From: Scytonema sp035967975 | Lineage (GTDB): Bacteria > Cyanobacteriota > Cyanobacteriia > Cyanobacteriales > Nostocaceae | Length of the DNA: 64,000 bases | Reading direction: 5' to 3' | NCBI GenBank assembly: GCA_035967975.1 | Contig: JAWQFQ010000004.1 | Span: 1 to 64,000, forward strand | The notes under the pieces: model-generated | Told to the model about the DNA's origin: nothing | Databases searched by the model: none | The model's input: the letters and a program-made list of their open reading frames with translations, nothing else | Shown: positions 52,900-61,892 of the stretch, one piece after another | Layout: each line of letters starts with the position of its first letter | Numbering within the stretch: the first letter of the stretch is position 1 | Position numbers and translations under genes: made by a program

Positions 52900-54354
52900 A
52901 GCAACTGACTTCACAGTAGTAAGTGCATTCTGAGATACTGCTTCTGGGACAAGACGCTTTACGCCTTGCTTAACAAAACTTTGCAAGAAACCAATTTGTT
53001 GGCTTTGCTGGAAGACCTTTTGCAAAGTTTGTCCAAACTTATCAAGATTTAACGCAGTTCCAGACTCTGTAGCTATATCCTGTTGCTGGAAATACTCCAC
53101 TAGACTCAAACCAGCCAAGCGAGTTAAGTAAGCCGCACTGACGCCCTGTACTAAACCACCTGCAACAAAGGTGACAGCGTTACTTTTGAGGACTGTACTT
53201 ACTGCTTTAGATGAAAGTTCTACTAAACCCAGTTTCAGCATCAAGCTTCCCATTGTCCCGGCTATGGTTTGTGCTTGTTCTAGGGAAAATTTCTGCTGGT
53301 AAATTCCACCCACATCCATGACCATTTGGGCATTAATTGCTACGGTTGCTAAAATATCGAGTGCTGGGACTGGGTTGGCAAATGCTGCACCAGCTGCTAT
53401 CCACTGGTATTGTTCTATGATTGGTAAAGCGCGATCGCGTCTAATTCCATTAAGTGAGTTTTTCGCCTCAGCTTTCAGCAAAAAAGCTTTTCTCATGGTT
53501 GTGTACCAAACCAGTTGCTGTCCTTGCTGTGCGACCACTTCATCCAATTGCTGTGTCAACTGCTGGATATCAGGTGCTGATTGTTCCATCCACTCTTGTA
53601 CGGTACCATCTTCTTGATGCTTACGTACTTTCAAAGGAAGGGGAGACGCTGCAGTTGCGACTACAGTTGAGGAAACCCGTTGTTTTAGGGACTGTAACAC
53701 GTACAGGCGTTCTTCAGGCAAATACTGGTCTTGTTTATTGAAAACCAGAATTGTGCTTCGATTTGCTGCTTTTAGCTGCTGTAAGCTTTGAAATTCTGTA
53801 TCTGTTAAATCCCCATTTGTTAGGAACAGCACAACATCGGATTTTCTTGCTTGTCCCAAAACAGCTGCATCTGAGTTCTCGCCTGCTTGAACAAACAACG
53901 GCGGTGTCTCGTATAATTGAACATCTTGCTTCCACCCAGACTCTAATGCTTTAATCAAAGTGGTTTTACCCACAGATTTTCCGCCAGTGACAGCAGCTGT
54001 AATGGTTTGTCTGTCTAACTCGGCTGTAAGATTGGCAGTTTGTTCGCGCAATAGACACACTGTGTGCAATGTTTCTACATTGTTTTCTGCTTCTTGTGCT
54101 AGTTGATTTATCGTAGCTTCGGCTTTAGCGATCGCACGTTCTACCGTCGCCCGATCTACAGGTACATCATCTAGCGCTTCAGAACTGTCTTTAGTGTGGT
54201 TTTGCTTAAGCAACCACAAACCGCCGCCGAGTGCTAAAAGACTTAATAAACCAAATTCACTAATATCCACTAGTGAATCATGCCAACTTTGGAATATCCA
54301 TAGGAAAAAGGACAGTCCCAATCCTCCCACTAAAATTGGTCGCCGCAACTTCAC
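52897..54354 (-). CDS. GTP-binding protein with DUF697 membrane domain
   Basis: 485 residues. Residues 1-50 hold two membrane helices; a helical stretch follows; the GTPase has Walker A VTGGKSVGKTT (122-132), G3-like region and NKxD in LVFNKQDQY. The C-terminal DUF697 part (about 300-440) has hydrophobic Ala/Gly-rich helices (GAAFANPVPALDILATVAINAQMV, cited in part). Cyanobacteria keep such membrane GTPases; the cellular role is not known. The end of the gene overlaps a MITE-related repeat, so the final residues may be recent. Confidence 0.87.
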   Translation of the reverse strand: MKLRRPILVGGLGLSFFLWIFQSWHDSLVDISEFGLLSLLALGGGLWLLKQNHTKDSSEALDDVPVDRATVERAIAKAEATINQLAQEAENNVETLHTVCLLREQTANLTAELDRQTITAAVTGGKSVGKTTLIKALESGWKQDVQLYETPPLFVQAGENSDAAVLGQARKSDVVLFLTNGDLTDTEFQSLQQLKAANRSTILVFNKQDQYLPEERLYVLQSLKQRVSSTVVATAASPLPLKVRKHQEDGTVQEWMEQSAPDIQQLTQQLDEVVAQQGQQLVWYTTMRKAFLLKAEAKNSLNGIRRDRALPIIEQYQWIAAGAAFANPVPALDILATVAINAQMVMDVGGIYQQKFSLEQAQTIAGTMGSLMLKLGLVELSSKAVSTVLKSNAVTFVAGGLVQGVSAAYLTRLAGLSLVEYFQQQDIATESGTALNLDKFGQTLQKVFQQSQQIGFLQSFVKQGVKRLVPEAVSQNALTTVKSVA

Positions 54355-54449
54355 AATTTTGATTCTCCGAGCTTTTGGGTTGTTTCTTCTTCAGAATAGC
54401 TCACAACTGCACTTGGGGTGTGGGGTCTGGGGTGTTGGGTGTAGTGATT

Positions 54450-54557
54450 TGTAATACTATACCGCTATACAATTTAGTTAAGCAGTTACTTAGAAACCAG
54501 GTATCTCAAAGATACCTGGTTTCTGCCCCCTCGCAACTCTTAACCTGTAGTATTACA
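54450..54557. repeat. Nested inverted repeat around palindrome copy 7, with compensating changes
   Basis: Outer arms TGTAATACTA (54450-54459) and TAGTATTACA (54548-54557); inner arms AGAAACCAGGTATC and GATACCTGGTTTCT (54492-54524). Both inner arms differ from the usual CCCGG/CCGGG at matching positions, so pairing is kept. Confidence 0.8.
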
Positions 54558-54631
54558 CTATACCCCCCACAACCTTATTTATAAATAAATCCCTGCAACC
54601 TAAAATGATTACAGGGATTTATTTTTTTATT

Positions 54632-54708
<77 letters not shown>

Positions 54709-54756
54709 TCGCCTCGTCTTCTTCTCTACTATAACAACTAGTCAGAAATTTGGCAA

Positions 54757-55710
54757 CTATAAAATCGATAATTCTCCAACAACTTCTAAACGTTTGTATT
54801 TACCGAGGTTCATGAACTTTTCTGCTAGAGCTTCGGCTGTACTGGGAGAAATCCAACCTAGCTGTTGGAGAAGGTGAATGGCTACGGCATACTTTGCCCG
54901 CTTTGCCCCATCAATCACTTTAATTGCTAGTCCCATACCTTCACCTAGCCTACCAATACACTGCACTCCTTCGGCTCCGGCTTTACTGACAACTTCTCCT
55001 GGGGTTTGGCGCATCAGTTCGGTATCGAATTCTCCCTCTCCGGCGACCATGCTGGGATGATGGGTCATCGCCCGAACAATACGTTCCATATCCAAGTGAC
55101 TGCGAGCCGCTAAATGGGCGTACAGTGAAGCCATTTGACCGAGTTGCATCAGATAGGTGGGCGCACCACAGTCATCATGGGCGCTGATAAATTCCTCGGC
55201 TGGCATTCGCAGCACTTCTGATACTTTACTAAGGATGAGTTGTTGTACTGGGTGTTTGCGCTGCAAGTAGTTATTTAATGACCAGTTGCATTGCTGACAC
55301 ACGGCTAGCATCCCGGCGTGTTTGCCCGAACAATTGTTTTCCAAACGGCTGTTTTTGCCTTCTGGTATCGGACATTGGAGTGCTGATGGGTCAACATCAG
55401 CCCGCCAAAGGATATTAAATACTTGTCGTACTTGTTCGATAGTTCCTCGGTGGGAACTGGTAATTATCGCTAGGTCTTTATCGGTAAGGTTGTAACGTTC
55501 CAGTGTACCGGTACTGGTAACGGCGAGTGCCTGAAATGGTTTGAGCGCTGAACGGACAAATGTCGCAGTTTCAGCGTTTCCGGCTACCGATAGAACCCGC
55601 CCCCGTTCGTCGCACACGGCTGCTTGAACTGTATGCCTTGATTCTATGATGCCCTCTCGCAGTAACCTAACTTCTAATGCGGCGGCTTGTGTTCGTTTTC
55701 CCATTGTCAT
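54757..55710 (-). CDS. L-asparaginase II family protein
   Basis: About 317 residues from the ATG at 55708-55710; a second ATG two codons on is possible. PF06089-type asparaginase, converting asparagine to aspartate and ammonia. Family segments: EVRLLREGIIESRHTVQAAVCD, SALKPFQALAVTSTG, ITSSHRGTIEQV, NNCSGKHAGMLAVCQ, ISAHDDCGAPTYLM, SKAGAEGVQCIG, AIKVIDGAKRAKY (cited in part). These differ from E. coli AnsB; substrate range is by family only. The gene lies at the end of a minus-strand row yqeK-rsfS-CGLD27. Confidence 0.92.
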   Translation of the reverse strand: MTMGKRTQAAALEVRLLREGIIESRHTVQAAVCDERGRVLSVAGNAETATFVRSALKPFQALAVTSTGTLERYNLTDKDLAIITSSHRGTIEQVRQVFNILWRADVDPSALQCPIPEGKNSRLENNCSGKHAGMLAVCQQCNWSLNNYLQRKHPVQQLILSKVSEVLRMPAEEFISAHDDCGAPTYLMQLGQMASLYAHLAARSHLDMERIVRAMTHHPSMVAGEGEFDTELMRQTPGEVVSKAGAEGVQCIGRLGEGMGLAIKVIDGAKRAKYAVAIHLLQQLGWISPSTAEALAEKFMNLGKYKRLEVVGELSIL

Positions 55711-55792
55711 GGGTAACAATTTACCATAATTTTGCTATCTGTCTTTAAATTAGTTATTCGTCTTTTGTTCTGTATGAATGACAAATGACTAT

Positions 55793-56293
55793 TTACACTA
55801 ACTGCCAGACTATCGTACCAGCAACGAAGAACACAGCCAAGGTAGCAAAAGAAATTCGTAGCCGCTTGAGAATGGGTTGGATGGAGTAGGAGACAATCAA
55901 GCGATCGCGAGTCACGACTTCATTTGGTTTAACCCAGGTTTGACCATCATACCAACCTGACTCTTCATAAAATATAACTGGACTCATGAGGCGGTCTCGG
56001 ATATAAGACCATCCCAAATACATTCGTACTAGTACGAGCACGACCCCGATACTTGCCCCTGCGGCACTACAGAGAATAAATTCTGCTGTATGCTTGTGTG
56101 GGGTAAAGCTGGCGGCTGCTACTGGTGCTGCTACAAATAGCCATAAACTCCAAATTAGCGCAATTTTTGTGATAAAATCGCGCCAATTTAAGGTACAGTC
56201 ACGAAATAACCAGGAAGTTTTTAACTCTTCGTACTCATTTAGCGGTTGCTGTTCTGTTGGAACAGGGCAATTTGAGACCGAAGACTCAATCAT
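55793..56293 (-). CDS. CGLD27/Ycf36 family membrane protein (DUF1230)
   Basis: 166 residues. Typical features are a short polar N-terminus (PLNEYEELKTSWLF), two hydrophobic pairs (IALIWSLWLFVAAPVAAASF; CSAAGASIGVVLVLVRMYL), and YIRDRLMSPVIFYEESGWYDGQ (cited in part) with WVKP. The family is conserved in plants, algae and cyanobacteria; in plants it is linked to iron or photosynthetic function, but the mechanism is unsettled. It starts six bases after the rsfS stop, so the two are co-transcribed. Confidence 0.9.
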   Translation of the reverse strand: MIESSVSNCPVPTEQQPLNEYEELKTSWLFRDCTLNWRDFITKIALIWSLWLFVAAPVAAASFTPHKHTAEFILCSAAGASIGVVLVLVRMYLGWSYIRDRLMSPVIFYEESGWYDGQTWVKPNEVVTRDRLIVSYSIQPILKRLRISFATLAVFFVAGTIVWQLV

Positions 56294-56299
56294 GTTGCT

Positions 56300-56752
56300 T
56301 TACCCCCCACTGTCTACGGATATAGGAAGTTCGACGCGTTCCGCATGACCCCAGAACGCTTCTAAATTATAAAACTCCCGCTCCTTAGGTAACATAATGT
56401 GAACTATAACTTCACCATAATCTAATAGCACCCAAGTTGCTTCAGTTTTTCCTTCTACCCGCAGAGGACGGCGATTGCAATCTGTTTCTACTTTTTCTTC
56501 TATTGCGGAGGCGATCGCCCTCACCTGAACCTTTGAATATCCCGTCATCATCACAAAATAATCCGCTAAGTAAGAGACATCTGCTACCTTCAGCATCAGA
56601 ATATCTCCTGCTTTGCGCTCCGATCCCGCCTCTGCAACCGTCAAAGCTATTTTTCCGCTTGCATCATCTGCGTCAATCGGTGTAGTTCTTAGCAAACTGT
56701 TTGTCACTGCGACAGATTGTCTGGGGAAGTTGGATTGGAAATAATCAGTCAT
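56300..56752 (-). CDS. rsfS: Ribosome silencing factor RsfS
   Basis: 150 residues. RsfS binds ribosomal protein uL14 and blocks subunit joining when nutrients are short. The core DILMLKVADVSYLADYFVMMTGYSK (cited in part), VRAIASAIEEKV, WVLLDYGEVIVHIML and REFYNLEAFWG is diagnostic. A 30-residue polar N-terminus precedes it. Its ATG (56750-56752) overlaps the TAA that ends the shifted frame of yqeK, the arrangement expected for coupled translation. Confidence 0.93.
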   Translation of the reverse strand: MTDYFQSNFPRQSVAVTNSLLRTTPIDADDASGKIALTVAEAGSERKAGDILMLKVADVSYLADYFVMMTGYSKVQVRAIASAIEEKVETDCNRRPLRVEGKTEATWVLLDYGEVIVHIMLPKEREFYNLEAFWGHAERVELPISVDSGG

Positions 56753-57505
56753 TAAACCTCAGCTGCTTTCCTTTTTGTGTAATAATTTTTTACAATTCCT
56801 GCTGGACAATTATGGGACAGATTTGCAACTGTACTATTCTGGTTTTCTTGAATACTAACAAAAAAACTGGTGTCTATGCCGATTGTTGTATCACTGAACC
56901 TTGAGATTTCCACCTTTGCTTTGAACCAGTTGCGCGTTGTAATGACTCGCGGATGAATCAAACAAGAACTTGACAATAAGGATTTTAGAGTGTAATCGCA
57001 GGTCAACCATACAGCGCGATCGAGGTTTTCAAAGGCTCATTTTCCGTAGAGCCTGTAATTCTGGAGTTTCACCGCGTCCTGGCTCCAAGCTATCTGCTAA
57101 AAACACGATACTTGAAAGTGGACCCATCTCCGGTCTACCCAAAGTGTGATTGGCTATAGCTTGTAATACTTCTTCATCGTTTATGCCAAACGTATCTCTT
57201 GCTACTATAGCACTTACATCTGCGTGTAACAGGTGGGGATTGGCTTCCATCACGCGATCGACTAGCAATCCCTCCGCCAGTGACATCTGCAAGAGTTTTT
57301 GAGGCTTAAAGTATTTGGCCAAATCGTGCAACACCCCTGCCATTGCAGCCTTTTCTTTATCCAGGGAGTGATGCAACGCCAGTTCTACCGCCATTTGCTC
57401 GACCCTGAGAATGCGATTAACCCTAGAGCTAGGAACATTCTCAGTCAACCAAGCTAAAACTCGTTCGCGCATAGGGGTTGTGAATCCAAAGGTCAGGTTT
57501 TGCAA
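56752..57505 (-). CDS. yqeK: YqeK-like HD hydrolase (Ap4A hydrolase), needs a +1 frameshift at CTT TGA
   Basis: Symmetrical Ap4A hydrolase family. The first frame reads 158 residues: HD motif VLHDLAKYF, NPHLLHADVSAIVA, IANHTLGRPEMG, VFLADSLEPGRGETPEL, ending ALRKMSL at TGA (57029-57031). The family continues with about 35 more residues, and these are encoded in the +1 frame immediately after: ENLDRAVWLTCDYTLKSLL ... LIHPRVITTRNWF, then a unique tail to TAA at 56752-56754. Dropping one T in CTTTGA restores one frame of about 250 residues. This is either a recent mutation or sequencing error, or programmed frameshifting, since CTT TGA is the slip site of prfB. The exact meeting with rsfS favours use of the shifted frame. 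Confidence 0.85.
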
Positions 57506-57579
57506 GTAGAAAATTTTAATAAATTGCTTTTCTAATTATAACCATTCCTCACTCCTCACTGTGCTGAAGTCAGTCCCCA

Positions 57580-58851
57580 TCAAACTTCCTGTTTGGACAC
57601 AACCGTTGGTTGGATAGTTGGCTGTTCATCACACAAAGAGTGGAACAAAGATTCGTATTGATTGAGTGCTTGTTCAAAAGAATATTGTTCAACGGCAAAT
57701 TTTCGACTGTTATAACCAAGAGTTTTCACCCTTTCCGGATGATTATACAAATCCAAAATTGCTTTTGCTAGGCTTTGAGGGTCTTCTGGAGGAACAATCA
57801 CACCACCCCGACTTTGTTTAACAGCTCTTGCAGCTGTTCCATTGTCAGGAACAGATGCAACCACCGCTCGACCACTGGCTAGTAACACTTGGATTTTCGA
57901 GGGCATATTGAAAGAGATCACATTTTTCTTCTGCACTACCAAACCTACATCAGCAGCTGCTAGCATTTCTGGCAAATGTTCGCGGGGTTGAAAAGGTAGT
58001 AGTAAAACATTATCTGCTCCGCATTCGTCACACGCCTTTCGCAATCGCTGCAAACCTTTTTCTTCTCCAACAATGACAAAGGCAATATCTGGTATGTTTC
58101 GCAGCATAGAAGCAGCTTGAACAACGGTTTCTAAGCCCTGAGTGAGAGCGATGTTACCAGAATAAGACACAACAAACTTACCCTCAAGATTGTGGGAAGT
58201 CCGGAAAGCATTGTTTTCCTTAGACATTGGGCGGATGAAATTGACATCAACCCAGTTAGGGATTTGTACGATTTTACGAGATGCTACACCTTTACCAAGT
58301 AAATTTTCTGTAAAACCATCAGCAATAACGCTAATTTTACTTGCGCTGTGGTAAGCAAACTTCTCAAGTGTTGCAAATACCTTAATCAGCAGCTTGTTTT
58401 TCAATAAACCAGTGTGAACCGCTGCTTCCGGGAGTATATCTTGAAGATTTAAGACTACGGGACAATTGTGCAACAAACCTACAACAGCGGTGGGAACACA
58501 CGCGGGTAAAGAGGGCGAAGTCGAAAGAATCACATCTGGACGCCAACCGAAAAGGGCTGGTATGAAACTCGTGAAAACAAAGCTAGCATCCAGCATTATC
58601 CGATCCAGCAGATTGGGTTGGGGGCGAATCCAGACGTAACTGCGTTGTATCTCAACCCCATTTTTCCACTCCCTCATGTACAACTTCCCTCGATAACCCT
58701 CGTATATCTGACGTTCAGGGTAATTAGGCATGGCGGTAACAACTCTAACTTGGTGACCGCGTTTGACGAGTCCCTCAGCTAATTCAGTCATTAGAGGGGC
58801 GATACCGATTGGTTCCGGGTAATAGTTGTACGAGTAAATCAAAATACGCAT
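57580..58851 (-). CDS. Glycosyltransferase, GT4 family (WcaI/WbuB-like)
   Basis: 423 residues, GT-B fold. N-terminal MRILIYSYNYYPEPIGIAPLMTELAEGLV (cited in part) is typical of the WcaI-like group acting in exopolysaccharide assembly, as are VVTAMPNYPERQIYEGYRG and DVILSTSPSLPACV. C-terminal domain: VVSYSGNIALTQGLETVV, VIVGEEKGLQRLR, LLPFQPREHLPEML, and SFNMPSKIQVLLASGRAVVAS in the donor site. Acceptor unknown. A STAS-sugar transferase gene, which would start a lipid-linked glycan, lies upstream on the same strand, so the two may act in one pathway. Confidence 0.9.
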   Translation of the reverse strand: MRILIYSYNYYPEPIGIAPLMTELAEGLVKRGHQVRVVTAMPNYPERQIYEGYRGKLYMREWKNGVEIQRSYVWIRPQPNLLDRIMLDASFVFTSFIPALFGWRPDVILSTSPSLPACVPTAVVGLLHNCPVVLNLQDILPEAAVHTGLLKNKLLIKVFATLEKFAYHSASKISVIADGFTENLLGKGVASRKIVQIPNWVDVNFIRPMSKENNAFRTSHNLEGKFVVSYSGNIALTQGLETVVQAASMLRNIPDIAFVIVGEEKGLQRLRKACDECGADNVLLLPFQPREHLPEMLAAADVGLVVQKKNVISFNMPSKIQVLLASGRAVVASVPDNGTAARAVKQSRGGVIVPPEDPQSLAKAILDLYNHPERVKTLGYNSRKFAVEQYSFEQALNQYESLFHSLCDEQPTIQPTVVSKQEV

Positions 58852-59294
58852 AACAAATCAGTTTCTCAATCCTAAATTTGAAGAACCCTGGTGTCTTGTT
58901 AAATAGCAACACTGCTGTGCAATATAATTCCGCATCTTGGCATGTGCTCTATATGAATTGTGTCTTTAGAGTCTCTCAATGTCAGTGTCTATTCATTGAA
59001 GATTGAGTAAAATTTTCTCCTTCCTTCCGGGTCTACGTAATGAGGTAAAAGTTACGATTATTTTGTCTTCAGATGTTTTCGATGGTATATACACATAGAT
59101 ATAAATCTCAGGGATTTAAGTTTTATTTCTGACTATAGACAGAGAAAAGGCTTTAACTTGATGAATATATAAAGGCAAATTTGCGTTAGAGTACTATGTT
59201 GAATTTTTAGGGTTTGTCCCAAATACCCATATTTTTCGCACTCCAGTTTTCCTAAAGACTAAGTAATGATACAAGTTTTATGAAAACAAAAGAA

Positions 59295-59332
59295 AAGACA
59301 TGGTGACAGTGTTCCAATTGTCACCGTGTCTT
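59295..59332 (-). terminator. Strong hairpin with minus-strand T-rich tail
   Basis: AAGACATGGTGACA (59295-59308) pairs with TGTCACCGTGTCTT (59319-59332), 14 pairs with one G-T. On the minus strand it is followed by TTTTCTTTTGTTTTC, so it probably ends transcripts from the sugar transferase gene. Confidence 0.7.
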
Positions 59333-59404
59333 ATAATAAGCTTTATTTATGATTGGACTAAAAAATAGGGGTGTACGTAATACTTGAAGGGTTTTAGGGA
59401 AATT

Positions 59405-59437
59405 AGAAACCCGGTATCTTCAAGATACCGGGTTTCT
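59405..59437. repeat. AGAAACCCGGT palindromic repeat, copy 8
   Basis: AGAAACCCGGTATCTT faces AAGATACCGGGTTTCT, a perfect 16-bp stem with a one-base turn. Identical arms to the copy at 25038. Confidence 0.85.
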
Positions 59438-59530
59438 CAACAACGGTATAACAACATATTTGAGTCATTCGCAGTAAAACGCAAATATCCAATTGTTCAT
59501 CTGTTTCGTAATCTGATTGACGGGGAGCAA

Positions 59531-59561
59531 AAAAACCCGGTCACTTTTGTAAGACCGGGTT
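59531..59561. repeat. AAACCCGGTC palindromic repeat, copy 9
   Basis: AAACCCGGTCACTT faces AAGACCGGGTT. It is 94 bases from copy 8. GTAATACTT lies outside both, at 59375 and 59570, in the same orientation. Confidence 0.75.
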
Positions 59562-59594
59562 CAGTGGGGTAATACTTAATTCAACTGTAAAGGG

Positions 59595-60617
59595 TTAAAC
59601 AGCACCGCTATTCTTGTTGAATAAGATAGCCACTGTTTTGAAAATCAGCTTTAAATCGTACATCAAGCTCCAATTTTTCTGATATTGCAAATCGAGGCGA
59701 ATGACATCCTCGAAATTACGGACTGTAGAGCGTCCATTGACTTGCCATTCTCCCGTCATTCCCGGTTTGACATCCAACCGTTGCCACTCGGGAACTTCAT
59801 AGCGCTCAACTTCGTCAGGAGTAGGTGGTCTCGTACCTACCAAACTCATTTCTCCTTTGAGGACATTCCAAAATTGCGGCAATTCGTCTAAACTTGTTCG
59901 CCTTAAAAATCGTCCTACTTTAGTCACTCTTGGATCATTATCTATTTTGAAAAACGCCCCTTGAGCCTGGTTTTGTTTTTCTAATTCTGCTTTCCTCGCT
60001 TCTGCATCAATGTACATTGAGCGGAATTTCCAAATGCGAAAGCGCCTTCCCATCCAACCACAACGGGTTTGACTGAAGAAAATTGGACCTGGACTATCAA
60101 GCCTAATAGCAGCAGCAATAAAAATCAACGAAAAACCTGTAATTGCTAAACCTACTAGTGACCCAATAACGTCTATAAACCGTTTCATCCAAGAACGGAC
60201 AGAAGGATGAGTTGCTGGGAGTTTTTCTTCAAATTGTCGGGCTTGTGGTGAAATTTCTTCTTGAGGCTCAATCGAAAAAACTGTATCCAATCCTGTAAGA
60301 TTCAGTACTGCCATTACCTGTGGAGTTGCATTCCTCAGTATAAATTGAATATTTTTTTCCTGAACTATTTTCAAATTACTGACTAAGGCACCTAAGCCAC
60401 TGCTATCCATAAAAATCGTTTGATGAAAATCAATAATAATTTTCATCAAACTGGGATTGGTTTTGGTTATCTCTTGACAGGTTTGCTTAAAGGTGACAGC
60501 CTCAAGCACACTTAAGCGTATGGGTACCTGTACGATCGCCGTGTCATTTGAGAACATTACCGGGAAATTTACCTCTTCGGGTTGGCTAGTCATGAAGCCC
60601 TGCACTTTCATTGCCAT
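59595..60617 (-). CDS. STAS domain fused to polyprenyl-phosphate sugar-1-phosphate transferase
   Basis: About 340 residues from ATG 60615-60617; TTG at 60635 and a later ATG at 60593 are alternatives. Residues about 15-115 are a STAS/anti-sigma-antagonist-like domain (SNDTAIVQVPIRLSVLEAV; IIIDFHQTIFMDSSGLGALVSNL, cited in part, with the DSSGLG phospho-serine motif). Residues 145-340 are the bacterial sugar transferase: membrane helix, GPIFFSQTRCGWMGRRFRIWKFRSMY (cited in part), DELPQFWNVLKGEMSLVGTRP, and KPGMTGEWQVNGRS. It starts glycan assembly on a lipid carrier. The STAS part may place it under partner-switching control. Confidence 0.9.
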   Translation of the reverse strand: MAMKVQGFMTSQPEEVNFPVMFSNDTAIVQVPIRLSVLEAVTFKQTCQEITKTNPSLMKIIIDFHQTIFMDSSGLGALVSNLKIVQEKNIQFILRNATPQVMAVLNLTGLDTVFSIEPQEEISPQARQFEEKLPATHPSVRSWMKRFIDVIGSLVGLAITGFSLIFIAAAIRLDSPGPIFFSQTRCGWMGRRFRIWKFRSMYIDAEARKAELEKQNQAQGAFFKIDNDPRVTKVGRFLRRTSLDELPQFWNVLKGEMSLVGTRPPTPDEVERYEVPEWQRLDVKPGMTGEWQVNGRSTVRNFEDVIRLDLQYQKNWSLMYDLKLIFKTVAILFNKNSGAV

Positions 60618-60954
60618 GTCTATATAATCTGCCAAACATTATTGTGTAATTAACAATTAGCGTTCCTTGATGTTCCATCAATGGAAACCGACAACCAATT
60701 GCTAGTTCTAGTGGTTGAGATGAGAAATCGTCGATGACGATTCACAAATCCAACTAGAAGCCTACTAAAGTTGGAAATGTAAAAGATGAAGTATGAAGTC
60801 AAGCATAATGGATAAAACAGGAAAGGTGGAATACTATTTCCTGCAATTCATAGTTCATAATTCATTTTTTTGCCTTAAATTCATACTTTAGTACTTAGAC
60901 TTCATAATTCCTTGTTGTTGTGCCGCTATGGCACATAAGTATTGATAAAATCCA
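60618..60954. other. Divergent leader region with short repeats
   Basis: Between the sugar transferase (minus) and queE (plus). Has GAAGTATGAAGTC and AATTCATAGTTCATAATTCA units of the TTATGAAT repeat type. No gene seen; promoters for both neighbours should lie here. Confidence 0.5.
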
Positions 60955-61749
60955 ATGACCGATCAAACTACTGTTACACCCACTGCACGCCTGATTGAGC
61001 TTTTCTCCGCCATTCAAGGGGAGGGACTCAATGTAGGAACCCGTCAAATTTTTATTCGCTTTGCTCTGTGTGACTTACGCTGCCACTTTTGCGATAGCGC
61101 TCATACTTGGAATGCACCCGCTATCTGTAAAGTAGAGCGAACCCCTGGAGAGCGTGACTTTGAAACTTACTCTAATCCTGTTCCACTTCCCATATTACTA
61201 GAATGGGTCAAGCGGCAAAATTTACCATCACTACACGATACCATTAGCTTAACTGGAGGTGAACCTCTTCTTCATGCCCCTTTCTTGGTAGAGTTCTTGC
61301 CCCAAGTGCGTTCTGTTACAGGCTTACCAATATACTTAGAGACTGGAGGACATCGCCCACAACAACTAACTGCGATCATACCATACTTAGACTCTGTCGG
61401 TATGGATTTTAAGCTACCCAGTACAAGTGGAGAAAGCCACTGGCAAGAACACGCAGAATTTCTCTATCTTTGTTTTAAATCACAATTAGACGTTTTTGTC
61501 AAGATTATTGTCTCTCAAACAACCGATCCCACTGAGCTAGAACGTTCAGCTGAGTTAATCGCATCTGTTCATCCATCTATCCCCGTGTTTTTGCAGCCCG
61601 TTACCCCCTTGGAGACTCCTGTCATCACGGACAAGCCCATACTAGCTCCCTACCCCAAGCAAGTTTTAAGTTGGCAAACTTTGATGAAGCGATTTGTAAA
61701 ACACGTGCGCGTCATTCCTCAGACGCATAAAATGCTTGGTCAATTATAA
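60955..61749 (+). CDS. queE: 7-carboxy-7-deazaguanine synthase (radical SAM)
   Basis: 264 residues. QueE makes the deazaguanine core of queuosine and related bases from CPH4. The 4Fe-4S motif CxxxCxxC is C39-DLR-C43-HF-C46 with W near 52; further family marks are LIELFSAIQGEGLNVGTRQIFIRF (cited in part), ISLTGGEPLLH, PIYLETGGH and DSVGMDFKLPS. The insert between about 50 and 85 is longer than in compact QueEs. ATG start without a clear ribosome-binding site. No other queuosine gene is in the window. Confidence 0.94.
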   Translation: MTDQTTVTPTARLIELFSAIQGEGLNVGTRQIFIRFALCDLRCHFCDSAHTWNAPAICKVERTPGERDFETYSNPVPLPILLEWVKRQNLPSLHDTISLTGGEPLLHAPFLVEFLPQVRSVTGLPIYLETGGHRPQQLTAIIPYLDSVGMDFKLPSTSGESHWQEHAEFLYLCFKSQLDVFVKIIVSQTTDPTELERSAELIASVHPSIPVFLQPVTPLETPVITDKPILAPYPKQVLSWQTLMKRFVKHVRVIPQTHKMLGQL

Positions 61750-61892
61750 TCTGGGGTGTAGGGTGTAGGGTGTGGGGTAATGTACTTTTGCTGGGGGTCT
61801 AATTTTGGTTAGGTGTGGTGCTTAAAGCGACAGCACCAGCAGTACACAGTACACTGTCAACGGTTTACTGTGTACTGTTTACTGTGTACTGT

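Larger units (their letters stand above)
58852..59594. other. Intergenic region with palindromes between glycan genes
   Basis: 740 bases with no gene. Contains the terminator-like hairpin at 59295-59332 and two palindrome copies at 59405-59437 and 59531-59561. AT-rich sequence fills the rest and should include the promoter of the minus-strand glycosyltransferase. Confidence 0.55.

Noticed and set aside
57029..57505. YqeK as a naturally short 158-residue protein
   Set aside because: The conserved family C-terminus is present immediately after the stop in the +1 frame, so the short form is not the ancestral gene.
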